A program made the translations under genes and the position numbers. Below the pieces are notes generated by a model. That model was given only the letters and a program-made list of their open reading frames with translations, did not search any database and was not told the DNA's origin. Of a stretch of 64,000 bases of DNA, positions 41,591-56,853 are shown in pieces (position 1 is the stretch's first letter; every line of letters begins with the position of its first letter). Origin of the DNA: Lineus longissimus (taxonomy: Eukaryota; Nemertea; Pilidiophora; Heteronemertea; Lineidae); contig NC_088323.1 of the NCBI RefSeq assembly GCF_910592395.1, positions 250,001 through 314,000 of the forward strand, given 5' to 3'.

Positions 41591-44500
41591 CTATACTTGT
41601 TCACTCAATCGTTTTGGGATGTTGGAGCAGGCATGTTTCCCAGTGCTGGTTCTGGCAGTAAGAAACTCTTAACAGAGATGCAAGGGTTTTGATACTGTAC
41701 AGATGCTTGAGCTACCTCGGTTACGAGATATCACAGAGTTAGGTAAGGTTCATAGCGACTGGCAAACAGGCTATTTTAAAGTGTCAAAGTCAGGTACGTT
41801 GGACCCGTCTTGTCGAGCACAGTGAGATAGAAGCTCTACCAGAGGCATAAGTGTCCAGATGCTGTCCTAGATACATAAGGTTCGTCAGTTATATCAGCTA
41901 CTTTAAGGAGGCTATAAGAGCTGCCAACTCTTCCGGAGACATACACAAGGGTCCAATGCCAGACGAATGGACTATATTCTAATTAACAGTCCCTAAACTA
42001 ACCAGGTTTGCCGTCCAAGGATACGTGAGCTACTCCCAGTCTTACCTGGGCAGGGAATACGTTGTATTTCGTCAAGAGCAAACCTGCTCCAAGAAGGTGT
42101 CTTGCTTTGAAATTGAAAACTCGAAGACACGTTTATTTTCAAAAATGCTGATTTAATATCAAATCCCGAAGCAGCTTTGCACACCCATTGACTATTATTC
42201 TCAGTTTTAAAGCTACAATTATTTACACTAATCAATTTCACCACATGTATGTCGCAGCACCTGTACATTTTACATACGGAACGCACACTATGTACGGGCA
42301 GTACGGCATACTTGGGTTTACACTAAAGGTCATTATGCATTGCCACTGTTACACTAAGTTATACCGTGTAAACATCGTTCTTTTAACAGTTTTTACTCTG
42401 GAGAAGGACTAATTTGAAACAAAATATCACCATCACCAAGAGCTTGATCCCAGTTGTCCAAAACAGGTTATATGTATCACTATACTTAAAGGTAAAGCAT
42501 AGGCAATGGAGGGGTTAAGAAACCTTTCAGACTCCCCACTCGCATTGGAAGTCGTGTGCATATGCGTTTCCTTTAACGTGATCTCCTACAGTTAAGACCA
42601 TTAGACTGAACGCCAAGTTAAACTTAATGCCATGTTGTTATGAACAACATGCTCTAATGGTGAACTTTCAAATGAATGGTTATGTCAATATTTCTGACAA
42701 TTACTTATATGGTTCTGGAGCAATCCTCGGCAACACGTGATGTTCGAATCAGTCCTACATCAGGTAATACGTTCCATACCCTACCGTCGCCAAAGGTTAG
42801 AGTAGGAAGCTTAAACGTGTTTACATGTGAATTAGGAATATCTGTGGAACTGAATGAATACACTAGTTTCAGTTGTTTAAAATCAGATTGATCCGCATGA
42901 CATCTCCCGCAGAATGAGGAATGCTAACTATACTGCCACCTTTTGGCGATACAGCCCCTTATTGTTGACTGTGTTGGTCGCTGCATATGTCGCCTGATTG
43001 TTTCATTTGTCACAAATGCAAATCCTGCTATTGCTTAGAATAATCTATGGATGCAGAGAAAGACTACGACAGGATTAGCAATTGGCTTTGTAAAGATGAA
43101 GCAAGAGTATTCTGTGATCAGCTTACATGACATAATATGGAAAAGAGAGAGCGCCTGTGGCACACATTGACAAGAGAGCTTAGGGCCTTTTTGGTGCACA
43201 CTGTAGGTTTCTCAGACACGATCAAGAATGAGCTAGAGGGAAACAACGAGAAGGGGGACACAGCACGATATTGATATCTCACGAGTTATGTATATTAAGT
43301 AACAAGAGCTGGTGCCGAAGATATAAACAATTGATTCTCTATTCAGCCGGAATTGTTCAGGTATTGCGGCACATGGCGTCCCCAAAAGAGTTCAAAACAA
43401 AAACTACTGGAAAATTTATAAAGAATGAGAAAACAACCAAGATGTACATTGAGAAAATGGCATGAAGCCGCCTTTGGGCATTGTATTCATGGTCGATGCA
43501 CACCACCTGTCGTCAATAACAAAAACCCTTTTGTAACAATATCGGCGAATCCTAATGAAAGTCCACCACCAGATCTTGAGGAACAGCAACGTGCCACCGT
43601 ATCTGGTGCTGGTGTGATTAATAATCACAGACTCATGTGGTAATATTAGTGTTTCTTGGGAATAAACCCTTACGATAACATTAATACAACAAAAGGATGA
43701 TAAGGTATAGCTTACTCATAATATAATAGAACCATCTTTTGCCGGCTTGAATATATTAAGTGTGTAAAGTAACAGACTCAGAAATCCATATACATGTAAT
43801 CATCGCTATCTGGCATGTCTGGATAATAATATATGAAACGAATTTAGAAATTATTCAACGAGGACTCAACCAAAAGGTTAAGAAATAAATGGTAACATAA
43901 GCAACGAGCACGGAATGAGTTACATATACGTAATCAGTAATAGACACCATTTACCCATCAAAAATAGTTAACATTGATACCGTATACCAAGCTTCTAATA
44001 TAACTAAGGTATCGTTGTTGACTTGAGTCCATTTCACGAGGAAACTCAGATTCTCTAGGTGATTTCACAGAGGCAACACAGCAGCTGAACAAAATGTATT
44101 CAAAGTCTAAGGTATCTAAAACAATCACTCAGCCTAGCCAAAATACGGACAATGCCTGGCCAAGAATGAGCGTCAAACTTTTCGACCCAAGTCGGGCTGT
44201 TTGCGTGCAACGCCAGCCTCACATGATATGTACTCCAGGCCAGGCACAGGACTTAGCTTGGCGGGAACACGATTGGTAACATTTGTCAAAAGCCAACAGG
44301 TTTTAAGTGCTGGCAGCGCGTCAGGGCGCACCCTGGGGCACCCCCCGGAAGTTAGACTTTTGTGAATACGTTTTGGTTAGCTGGGTTGTTCAAAACCATG
44401 TTAGCTTAACGTGAAAAATGAAAAGGGATACACGAAAGAGATTAACATCTTTATTGTTACTTAACGTGACGTTATAGATTATTCAAAGTAACGTTAGCTT

Positions 44501-47500
44501 TGTGCTGTTGAACGTTTCAAAGGAAGATGTTATCAAATTGGTAATAATATGGGTTATAATAGGTTAGTATCATCCTTTCGTTAGATCAGTTATACTTTTT
44601 CAATGAAACGCACAATGACCGGTACATCTCACTATACCGTTAATAGCGTATTCAACCTTTGAAAAGATCACTGCAAGAAAACAAAAGAGCAAAATCTTCA
44701 AGACAGAGGTAGTATTCCAAATCGTTGGTATTAATGTTCTCATCATTATCTTACCTACGGTTGCTATCTCAGACGTCTCAATACATACAAAGATAGGCAT
44801 AAAGTGTTTATAAATGGCGTTCAACGATATATTTGGTTTGCACTATATTATCAAACGCGCTTGAAAAACCTGCAGGAGGAAGCAACGCCATATCGACATA
44901 CCTGTTCATAACTCAATGCAGTCATTTGAAGACGCAAGGTAACTGATTGTTCATTGATCAATGTATTTTCTGCTAGGGAATATTATGACAAGTACAAATA
45001 TTTGCTACTTTTAAAATACCATCAGGAAGAAGTATATATTGAATCTTTGCTAACACATTAATACCTACCATTGACTCAATTGTATAAGCTTGCCATGTAC
45101 TAGGGAAGCGGAGACTTATGCTATCTTAGAGCTCAGTTAATTTCGGTGATTAATTTTTTTTACAATATCTTCGCTGGGGTTTGTGAATCAAATTACTAGT
45201 ATCTCCTCACCTAAAACTACAAAAAGGAAGCATTATTTTTTATCTTGAGTAGCTACTAAGGGACTTATACGAAACGACCACTTGGATGAGAGAGTGGTGC
45301 ACTATTTTGTTGCTATTGTGGAAGGTAATTAGCTCTATTTTCCATGACTGACACGACAGCGACATTTCGTACCAAGATCAAGCTTGTTCGCTCTAAGCTT
45401 ATTTGACCAATCGATTAGAAACAACAGATGAAACCACACACGGTGTTGAGGTTTTCACATTGTTTAGGAAAGAGAAAAATAAAACTCACTCGTGAAATGC
45501 AAATCTCAATTAGTGGGCACTCTACTGTATTACAATACATGAATACAATGATAAAAAAAGTCCTGTATAGTGCTACGCTCGACATTAAACCCTTCAAGCA
45601 GTCGTAGATCGACTCAATGTCATGTAAAACACAGCTTAAGACATATTTGACGATGTATGGATGTGAAAAGACAACTTGCGCAAATCATGATACAAGAACA
45701 TTTTCATACAACTCACCTGGGTGTCATTAGAATTCATTGGAATAGCATTAAAGGAAGAAACGTTAGTTAAAGGCAGCACACATAGGTGTAAATTGTTTTA
45801 TTTTTGTATCGTGATGCTAAAGACATCTACCTCAGTCTGCTCCAAACTAAACTTCAACATGATAAGATACTACTGTTGGACGTCTGCAGAAGCAAAAACC
45901 CACAGTGATAGTTGATATAATTTCATAGCTGTCACATGACTAGATCCTGGGTTTTGAAGCAACTTTACTTTATCTTTTGTTTGACGAGTCGGCCTTAAAA
46001 TAATGTCGCCACACATTCACGCGGGCCATAAAACCCGGTACTCGAGCTCGTGATGAATGTTCGTCTTTAACCTTCCTACTTCCCTTTAGTCAACAGAGCC
46101 TTACTTGGTTATCATTTCCTTTTATTCAAAACTGAAAACTTCACATAACTTTAATCGGACCATATAACTGTATTAAGTAAAGTACGCTGGTATAAGACCC
46201 GAAGTGTAAGATCGGGCACAGGAAGAGTTGAGGTCAAACATGCTAAATCAAACGTCGGGGTCAGTACCTCGACCACATCACGTTGGGAACAGTGCTGCCA
46301 CCTCATGTCCAAACAACACCCCCTGGTGAGTCACTGTCGTATTGACCAGATTTAAGTTTAATGACTTAATAGCTAGAGTGTATTGTTGATGTGTATATTG
46401 TTCACGTTTTATCACATTTCGTTAGGATAGTTTAGAATTGTTATTGGTAAACAGGCGGCGAATAATCTTGACTTACGATTGCAGCTTTCTCAAAAGGGAA
46501 GAGTTGAACACATCTGCGCAACTTTAGATTTCGTGAAGTGTTCTTGATTATTAACGGCTAATTCACAATCTATTTGAAACGTACATAACATGTGCTATAA
46601 GATTATTCTTTACATGATTGCTAAAGCCTAAGAAAAGGTTGATTGTTTTGTTAATGGGCCTACTATTCGATAGACCCGTTTTATTCGCCCAGTCAAAGGT
46701 CTGACATTCAGCGTCGCGATGTTCCTTGATGTATAAAGGTCTTGAAATTGAAACTTAAAACCAATTTGAAAACGACACTGAAGTGCGCCATTTCGTTAGG
46801 ATAAAGAGTTCTGACATATCATCATTTGGCAAATCTCGACAGTTGTGCGCGGTACATCAGTGCGTCTCACGGCAGCTGAGTGTGTTGTGCACCAATGCAT
46901 AATAGACATGTTTAGACCTTCTAGAGCTAAGACGTTCCTGCTACCACATTACTCTTACAATAAAGATATTATTCTTGCTGGTTTTCGTTTCCAATGTTCA
47001 TAATCGTTGTAAATTACTCCACTTAATGTTATGACTACACTCAATGTAAATAAGGTAATGAATAGACGACATCTTCCTCAGCATTACTAGCATTCTTGTT
47101 CACAGTGATTTGCTTATATTGGTGAACGCATTTGGAGAACTCGAAACAATGTAAAATATAATGTCGGTTGAAATGGGTTAAAGCTAAATGATTGGTGATC
47201 ATCAATGGGAGTTTAACTACACAGAAGACACAATATAACTAGAATCATAACGGAATGATCATGAAGGTATGACTGCACATGACCATAGTCATACCATTAC
47301 ATTCATGCATTTACTCTATTTACTTGATGTATATATATATGAATAATATGGGTAGAACAGCCAGATGAAAATATCTGATAAAAAGACAAAATATTGATAG
47401 TTATAAATAAACAAAACAAAAAGGTTACTAAGCAACTTCTCAATTCAATGTTTAAACCCGGTGACTTTTCGCACCACCGCTTCAAAAATGCGCGTGCGCA

Positions 47501-50500
47501 ACACAAATGCCACCTGAGGTCAATAATCACGCATGATAAAATATTGCCTGATACAAGACTAGATTAGAGCGAGGTCATATAAGAAGCAAGTCCCACGTAG
47601 GTTTTTACATGCACACCATCTAACATGTCTTAGCCATATCGAGTCAGCTACTGCACTATGTTTTAAAATACTGGTATTTGTATGTCCGTGATTTGGGGGA
47701 GGCGTTAACTTTCAACGACATTTTCGATTTTTTTTCAAACGGAAAGACTAAGGCTACAAAAATCTGAGATTCTCGCAATAGAGCACCCGTCGTGGCTTTG
47801 AAGAAGCCGGCCAATGAGGTTAACTAAAAATGTCACGTGACCCCCGGAGGATATGACAATATCAGGTTGAGAGCGGGTCCTAAACAATATACAGTATTCC
47901 GGCCTGGGGACGAGTGCATTGGTAATCTACGTGGGAAGAACTCCTGGCTTAACACTGCCATGTACCAGACCACGTTCTTGGCTATACACGACGATACACT
48001 GCGGTCAGCTTTGATTCAGAGATTGCAAGCAACGTGCACAGAATATGGAATAATGTCGACAACAAGAAAAATTGGTTATGGTACAAGATTGGAGAAAATA
48101 CTAGCATAATGTAGAAATTACTCTTAACAAAAACAAGAAATGTGCACGTCACCTAAGCAGTGCATTTTTATTCATCGAATTCACCGGGCGGTCGCCATGT
48201 TAGTTGGTTTGATTGCTCGATGTAAAAAGTAACAATGTGTACATGGACCTGCAAACATCAGCACCACGGATTTATTCAGGTTTTTGGAGAACCAAGATGG
48301 CGCCCGGTTTTTGATTCGAGGAATTCTGGTAAGTGAGTGAAACATAACCATACACAACATAACGTGTGTGGTTGGCACTGTCAAGCCTTGACACGAAGCG
48401 ATTCAAAACAATTTCAATTCTAGATATAACTATAACGAGTCATCCTTATAAGCAAAAGTCGGAAACATGAATTGCTAAACTGGTTTTTGTTTACACATTA
48501 ACTCATACATCAGATATCAATTTCAGCATTATTTAACGATGCTGGCGCGGCATTATTTGGAAACAAACTAAACCCTTCTCCTCTTGTTCTCGTCAAGTAT
48601 AACCCAAAAAGGGGCAGCAGGAACAATCTTGCCACCCAATTCATCTGAATAAGACGACCATTGCTACAATAAAGTTACCGGTAATTTAATCTAATACAAT
48701 AACATCTTGTTTATTTTGTACACTGTTCACATCTATTTACATCTTTACAAATACACGCGGTGTACGGATAGACATGTCGCAAACATATCAAAAACATGCC
48801 ACCCTTTTGTCCCCAAATCCGGCCGCACATAACGCGTGTTTTCTAATGTTCCACAGCCCATTAATTCATTAAACATTAACTCTGGCAATATCTTTCGATC
48901 ACAAAATGCCACCCAATATGCTGATCCAGTACGAGAAGACGGTGAAACACTCCCCGGATATGAAAAACACGCGTAAAGTGCCGGAAACTTCAGAAAAACC
49001 CTTTTGTATTAAAATTAGAAAATCCCGGTTAAAACTTGATCTGACCCAGAGGGACCGCGATGCAACACGCCGCCTAACGGTGCGATTTTCGTGTAATATG
49101 GTGACAATAAAAAGTTTACATCAAATGCTTATAAAATCTGAAGCCGGTTTGGTTAGTCTGGACTAAATATACTTTCTTAGTGGAAATGGTATATAAATGG
49201 CAAAAAATGATATCCTTCAAAGTATTTTCCAGTTAAAAAGGTGTCCCATAGCACACTAGCTGTGCGACACTGTTTCTTTATGATGCAATAGGTGAAACAC
49301 CAAAATGGCTGATGAGGTTCAAGACCTTGCCAATAGGCGGCGTTGTGAAAGATACCAACATCACCGAAGCAAAGCCCAGAAGCACCAGGAGCGAACAATG
49401 GAGAAAACCGTTTTGCCTTCAGGATTGATTTGCTATATACAATTCAAATACGACACACCTATACATTGTGACGTCACGCCATTTTACAGTTCAACAGGTT
49501 ATTGGCACAACTGAAACTACCGACAGGAGGGGTAAAATCGAAATGACCACCCCCGTATATCTCAATTCTTTCGAGACCCCCTTCTCATGATGACAACACA
49601 TCGCCTACACCGGTTGTATAATATCGTATATAGTATTGGAAAATTCTTGAATGTTTTCCAGAAAATATTGATGATGCCTAGCGAACAACGTTTACGCGAA
49701 CTTGGTCGACAACTGATAAGGACTTAGTCTCATGCAGCAGGGAGGTTAGGTTATATAGAGGATGGGAACACCATGAACTCATTCGGTAGAGCGAGACTAA
49801 TCAGACTGTTTATCAGCCGGCGACCATATACGCACTTAATCCATCATTTACAGAACATTTGTGACACAGTACATTTGTATTTCAAGTTTGGTGACTTCAT
49901 GATAATATACACACGCATTATTTACAGCGCTGGCCATACAATGACTACATTCTTATTTTTTCCAGGGACAAATTGCCCAGAAATATGACAATTTACATCT
50001 ATGAAATAAAAAGCAACTGAAACATCAAACGTGCCAATTAAACGTAACAGTACTGATTCGGTATGATAGAACTATAACTCAGACATCGATAGTTCTACCC
50101 CAAGTTACACGAACCTGAGGCTCAACATTTAGTTTTGATCCAACCAGCCAGGTATCGTCGCAGTAGCATATACTATCTCCATCACCTAGATCCAGATTTA
50201 CTGTACATATTGCACAACAGAGCACGTGTTACTGATTATAGACCTTCAACTAATGTCTTGTTATTCGACGTAAAGATATATTGATTGGTTAAAATTGACA
50301 GAAAATAAAACAAAATATAGTACATGTACTTGGTACTAGTGAGGCTTGATGACAAATTGTCTAATATGCCTGAAATTGTGCATCAGTTTCCTACCAAGGG
50401 TCTCTATGGCGTTTCGTATTTCTTCATAAGGTCTTCGTCTAAGAATGATCTGGCCAAAACCTTAACAGAACAAGAATACTCCGTCATACAGTCAAGTATC

Positions 50501-53500
50501 AGAGCAGGAACTTTACTTGTGTGATGATACGCCACGATTCTCATTAAAAGAATATGGTGGGCTCTTAGAAAAAAGGTCACGGTGATTTTTCTGTTGTAGT
50601 ACAGCAGATACACTCTTGTGATGCACTAATTAAGATGATGCAGGTGGTAGAACCAAATATCATGATGAGCAGGTGATCAGGCAAACCCGAGATGGATTTA
50701 AACAAAACTTACGAAGTTAGCTTTGTTTAATCGCTATGGTGACCAGGATATCATAAATAAACAAGGCTCAATTATTATCACCAAATCAGTAGGAGTGAGG
50801 ATACCAAGCTTCTACACAGTCTTGGTCGGAATTTTGATCCAGAAAAGGTTAAAACATTTCCACGTCCAATCAGAGGCGTTGATTTTAATTTCTGCAGTAT
50901 ATGTCAGTAAATGAACCAATCAAATCTAGACACGATCGGATGGGGCCAATCAAAGCTTAGATTTCAGAAAATGAACTAATCACAACTGGTTGTTTTGGAT
51001 TGGGACTTCCGATTGTTGTGAAGGGCTGTTGACAAAACGTTTTTAGTCCATAGATCTTACACCAGAGATGAGAGTAGGCTTATTTTCAGCCACTCTTGGA
51101 GAACATTGACGACTAAAAGATTCTCTACGCCTTAATAAACGATCGTCATTGAGAATTAAAGATTATCAAAACGACCTATGTCTCACAATTTCATCCGAGA
51201 ATTTTGTTTCAACCTCTGCCAGTGGGCGCTGCAGCCACCTTCAGGTTTTTGCTAGGCAGTGCCCCACGGAAGGGGAAGAAACGTCTCGCTGGAAATGCTT
51301 GGGAACATGTGGTACCACAGAACACAACAGTACAGCAGTGAATCAGGTTAAATATCTTATCGCTTTTCACATCAATGATAGAAGTAAAACAACTTAATTA
51401 ACACAACAACTACACAATAATGGTTACAATAAATAATCAGCGGATAGTTCATAATACGCGTAGTATACAAATATCTCATTTCAACACGTTCGGTGCAATG
51501 TTATAGATTTGACTTAAAATTTGCCATATAATTTTTCACAGTTTTTTTTGTGCAATTTGCGAGCATTCGTTGACTTTGAGTCATCCTTTCACTTTGACCT
51601 TTGTCTATCAAATGATGATCTTATTGTGCATATTATTAGACCTCTTCTAAACGAGGATATCAGCTGAATCAACAAAGCCACATGATAAGCAAGGCCGCCA
51701 AACTAGTCTCGCTCAGGCTTAATAACTGAACAGGTTGTATTTGTTGTTGTTGTTGTTATTGGTAAACAAGACCAGAACCTATTCTATCTTTACCGTGTTA
51801 AAGCTGTCGCACCTTTAGCACAACTCCCTAAAACCTTACAATTGAAAGGATAACTCAAGTTCACATGAAAAATGCCTTATCGCCATACATTATCTTTATC
51901 GAAAAATAGTGCACACGTCATGATTACAACATGGATTGGGTTTTGCTGGCTTGGAATAATAATTTGTAAAATGTCAGGTTATTTTGCAAATATAAATAAC
52001 TAATAAAATATGTGCGGAAAATCACAAGAAATGTCTATGGTTATAATGTTAATATCGCCATCTTTCGGAAGCAGAATGAACTACATAACATCACCACAGG
52101 ATAATTGCAGTTAACTAAACATTGACTAAATAGTAATATAGATAATAGGTAAGTAATCGTTAAACAATAATCAGTAGGACAATAGAAATAAAACGCAATG
52201 TGGTAAACATCCTTATGAAGGCAAAAGCCTTTGTTCCTCAGGAGCCAGTACATGAATACATACTCTCTGATGATATGGTCATATCGCCTGTTTCGTTTCG
52301 CACAGCCTTCCATAGTCCCATTATTATACACACTATAATTCGAGTACCTTCTCCAACGCAAATCCTCCTTGTAACTATAGCTCGGTGACTATTGGAAACT
52401 TAGACAAAATGAGGAAAAGATCAGGTATTGTGGAGCTATCGAAAGCTGGCTTGCAATGATATGGCATTCACATGGGCCATGAATAGGCAACCACGTTCAA
52501 AATGTCCTACTGGCACGCCATGCCAGACGAGTAGGCTGTGAGATTCATATGAGTTATGCAACCATATTGTGGCATTAAATTACAACACAGGGTCTATCCT
52601 GATAAATCGACTGCACTTTGGGATTACAATGATTTGGTCAATTTTCTGTAAATATGTACAAGTGGTACTTTAATAAATGCGTTATGCATTGCCATAAAAG
52701 TCGTCTAGACCGGAGTACACAGTTCCCGGCCATCGTTACACAATAAGTGTTCTTAGTTGCCGGCTGATATTGTCTCATTTTTCTCTCACAGCCCTCTAAC
52801 AAGACAATCGAGAATAGATCTAAAAAATTCTAACTCAAGAGACTTATAGCTTCACAGTGGTTTAAATCGCAATACAAGTAAACAAATAAATAACTGTTGT
52901 TCAGATTTCTGGTTATTAATCAGTCTGCACCTGCCTGGCATTTGTTTAATACTGTTATTTTTGACATCAAAAAAGTGTTCATCAGAGAGTGCCAAATCTG
53001 GTAAAATCACAGAAATGGAGAAAATGTTAATCTGCATCCTGCATGATTATATCTGGCACATGTTGGTACATTGTTTACTTTGTTATGGTAATCACTGTTC
53101 ATTTTACTGGTTTCATTCCATTAATCGTTGAGGGCGAATACAACTGTTGGCGGTGAACTCAAAATAAGACAAAAGTAAAACCTGACGCCATATTCGTTTG
53201 TGTGTACATAATTTGCACGCAACCTGCTTGCAATTAGAGGTCCACACACCAGTGTGATGAAATCTGGCATTTATGGTGTTTTTTATTGGTTTACACAATA
53301 GCATAATGGAAAACATGTAAGTGTTCAGTTCATTTGCATAATTAAAAAATCTCAAGTTCTATTAAAATCTCAAATTTTGTAGGAAGGAACATTGTCTTTA
53401 ATGATTAATTAAGGTATCAGAAGACGTTTGTACCTTTAAATAGATGTCACACTTTGAATTTATTTTTTGCCAAGAAATCTGCGTGTAGTTATAGGCCTAA

Positions 53501-54118
53501 TCATGAATTATGTGTACGGTATCATTGAATCAATGGCATGGCGACTAAATGACTTTTCTATCGGAAGGAATCCAACGACTTCTATTTATTTAGACAATGC
53601 ACGAATCATGATATTGTATTGTTCTTCACCATATAGGCTCTTTCTATGACTTGCAAAAATATACTCCAAATTATGTGCTTCAACTCAACACACATGTATA
53701 TATGGTGTTGATATTGTCGACAAACTCGTATCGCCTGATCAGAAAACAACAGCAGAAGGTAAATAACATTGGTATGTCAGAACAAATCTAAAATGAAAAC
53801 ATCAAATAAAAGATAATCGATAAAAGAATCATAGAACGTATGTAAAATGGCTTTGATGCTATCTTTGGAAAAAATGAACATTTTGGACATCTAGGGGCAA
53901 TATCTCATTTTGACATCAAGTACAAATATATCTATTAATCGACTCTGTTTAACAGAGAGACAGTGTTGGTGGTTTCCCGTGTTCAACAGGTTTCATGTTA
54001 AGTTAAGTTTCCGAGAAAACAACTGACATCGGCGGTTCCTACTCTCGTAGAAACCAATCTTAAGACCAAACAACGCATAATAGGTTTGCTTTGTATGGAC
54101 TTGGCACCACGACTACAC
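41591..54118. other. long intergenic or intronic stretch without recognisable gene
   Basis: About 12.5 kb of AT-rich sequence. Open frames are at most about 100 codons, have no domain I recognise and mostly lack splice-site context. The least unlikely are at 43047-43643 (broken frames such as EKRERLWHTLTRELRAFL) and 47837-48109 (GYDNIRLRAGPKQYTVFRPG). Either could be the relic of a mobile element or chance. There is a (GTT)n run near 51737-51757. Confidence 0.55.
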
Positions 54119-54242
54119 ATTGGGTGATATGAATAAAAACTAGCAAATGCTTTTATCTAAAACTCCATGTACATTTACACTAGCCCTTTCTGTACAAAAT
54201 TGAAGTAAAAGCATTTGCTAGTCTTTATTCATATCACCCAAT
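54119..54242. mobile_element. foldback/MITE-like inverted repeat, 124 bp
   Basis: The left arm ATTGGGTGATATGAATAAAA followed by ACTAGCAAATGCTTTTA is repeated in inverted form at the right end (AAAAGCATTTGCTAGT, CTTTATTCATATCACCCAAT). The arms are about 38 bp with one or two mismatches, around a loop of some 45 bases. It is most likely a miniature inverted-repeat element. No clear target duplication is visible. A transcript would fold into a long hairpin. Confidence 0.85.
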
Positions 54243-56853
54243 GCTTCCTTTCTGATGAATTGAACGGTGACTTTGAGAAGCATGTCTTAGATACCCACAA
54301 TATGTATCCCCATTAACTCTTTATAAAACGTGTTATGCATTGCCTAGTCTTACATTTTTATCTATGGTATTTTCTGCGTTTTGCTATGGTAGATAGGGTA
54401 TTTTTTGTCATATTCTTTTAGACATAGATATATTATATCTAAGTATAAACTCACCGTTGTCAGAAAAGGATTGGCCGAGGAGAGGTTGTTCAATTCAGCT
54501 GTAGCACTGGTGCCAAAGTTTATTGAATTTAACACGGGGTTTAACTAAGTTATCTCTACATTCTAATCTCACTTATAGAAATTCAATCAGTATGATGAAA
54601 ACGCACTAGAAATCATATCGAAATCATACGCATTGTTTTGTACTTGCTCTCAGATGATGAGAAACGTCATTACTAAAGTTTCTCTCTGAATTATATTAAA
54701 CGTACCTAAAAACTTCTCATCATCTTGGAGCAAACTATAATGCCGGTACAGGGACGCTACCAACTATAACGCACATCAGAATAAGCCAGCTTTATCAGTG
54801 TCAGCCAGCTAAGTGCCGGTAATGCAGGGAGAAAGTGAACGCCAACTGTGTAAATTATCAATTTAAACAACCCACCCCTGAAAATCCATCTTCAATGACA
54901 AAAATACTCTGAATGTTTGTTGCGAAATACAGAGGAAAAGGAGTAAGTAGACAAAATCAGTAAAATACACTGCACACATCCATGGCAAATGCCACGTCAG
55001 ACATGTTGATTCATAAGACTCTCTGGCCGGCATTTTAAACACAGTAACACAGATGCAATGGTTAAAATGGCTGCCAAAGTTGAGGTGAGCAGATCTGGAA
55101 CCAACACAGAGCATCTGAAAATCTGTGCCTGAAATAGTGCCAGAAATCGATTAAGAGAAGAACAAGAGGCAAGAGCCTCGCTCTCATTTATGCCAGTTTT
55201 TTTATATAAGCGGAAGAGGGTGAATTAGTTATAGACTTTTGAATAGCTTTATCATGTTAATCATCGGTTTCTGTCATCCGAAATTATCAGAGGTTACTCT
55301 ACAGCGATATTGACCCCAAGACGCTGGGAAAACTTGGAATATATATAGGCGACGAAAAGCTGTCCAAAATAGGTCGTTACCCTCTCCCTCCCCAGCACCA
55401 TCGACAATGCCTGCAATTAAAAAAAAACACATCCAAACAACAAGAAGGTGGTGCTGCAGATACCACCTAGATGGCTTTGACAACCGAATACCCGCAGCAC
55501 GTCACCCAGCACACCTCGTCACAGTCTTGAGGTCAATCCCGCAGCGAGATCGATCTTGATAATTCAGGATGGATATTTTGTGGACTTGGGAGAACAAATT
55601 GTTTTCTCCAAAATTATATTTTACAAACGAAACACGCAATGTCTAGACTTGACGAAGCTCTACCTGAGTTATTTACAAAATCTTCTCGTCAACCTCGATT
55701 ATTATCCCTTTGTCATAAAGCTGTAGATACGAACATTATCTACACATCGACGACTTGGGTATGTATATATATGGATGTAAAAATTCAAACCGATTTCATG
55801 ATAATTTTGCAGTAATCACACAAATGCATTTAAATACGAAAATGACCATCAATGCTTTGCTTTTTCAGACGAAATTACGTTGAGGTCAATTTTGACATAT
55901 CTGGGATAGCTGTCATTGTAAAACAGAAAATAAAAAATAAACAGTCATAATGCAGTTAAAATAACAATTTGCATGAATGCAATGACTTCTGCTGGGATAG
56001 GATGGCTGTTCACAATTACAACGACTACATTTTCTCAATCCGCTCTTTCGATCGTCTGCTGCACAATTCACCGTAAGATGATGCGCCAGCATTATCCTCC
56101 AGAGTCCCGTCGAAAAGAGATCGTGGGTATCTTAGTCTTGTGTGCCCGATTTCTTCTGGAATGTTTTTGAAACATTTTCTCTCAAAAATCGTCGCAGCTT
56201 GTTTCTCAGTATACCTCGGCGTCGATGTCAAAAATATATCAAAACCTTATCACCTGGCAGCATAACTCAACATCGCAGTAACATAAACAGCATTGCCATC
56301 ATAACGGTGAGGTAAATACTCGATGATATGGCCTTAGATCCCTGGTGGGTACTTTTACCAGCTAAAAAACACGAGAGGATACAAATTACTTTTACAAACG
56401 ACTATTGGCATGAAGGGGGTGGTCGTATTAAACCGAACAATCCTGATCTACCGTTATCAAACCAAAAGAGAGAAGCCATTATCGCAGATACGAAATTCCT
56501 GTCCAATTAATAGCACTGGCGGGCACAACTCAACTTCTAATGGTGTGTACGACTTATTTGCCCAGGGTGTACCGCCATCTGATCAATGTACCCACTCTCC
56601 AGGATGAGAATCTGGATTACCTTGATGTTAACTCAGAATCACTTAATGGTCTGGCTTCGGGCCTCATATCTTAATTCAACTTTGAAAATGAAAAGTTTAG
56701 GGAAGCGACGGAATAAAATTTAAGGAGGGTGTTCTTAAAGACCAGGACAATGAATTCACGTTGGAGTTGATGACTAAAGGATTCGTAGAGCAATCTCGAA
56801 ACGTATATTTTCAAGTATACTTTCATATTTGGTGAAAATGTTTAATTTTATCG
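54243..56853. other. non-coding stretch
   Basis: No gene recognised. A minus-strand stretch near 55380-55420 shows a pyrimidine tract and AG before GCATTGTCGATGGTGCTGGG, but nothing supports an exon there. Confidence 0.5.

Noticed and set aside
47837-48109. 90-codon open frame
   Set aside because: Composition is mildly coding-like, but there is no recognisable domain, signal peptide or flanking exons. Not reported as a gene.
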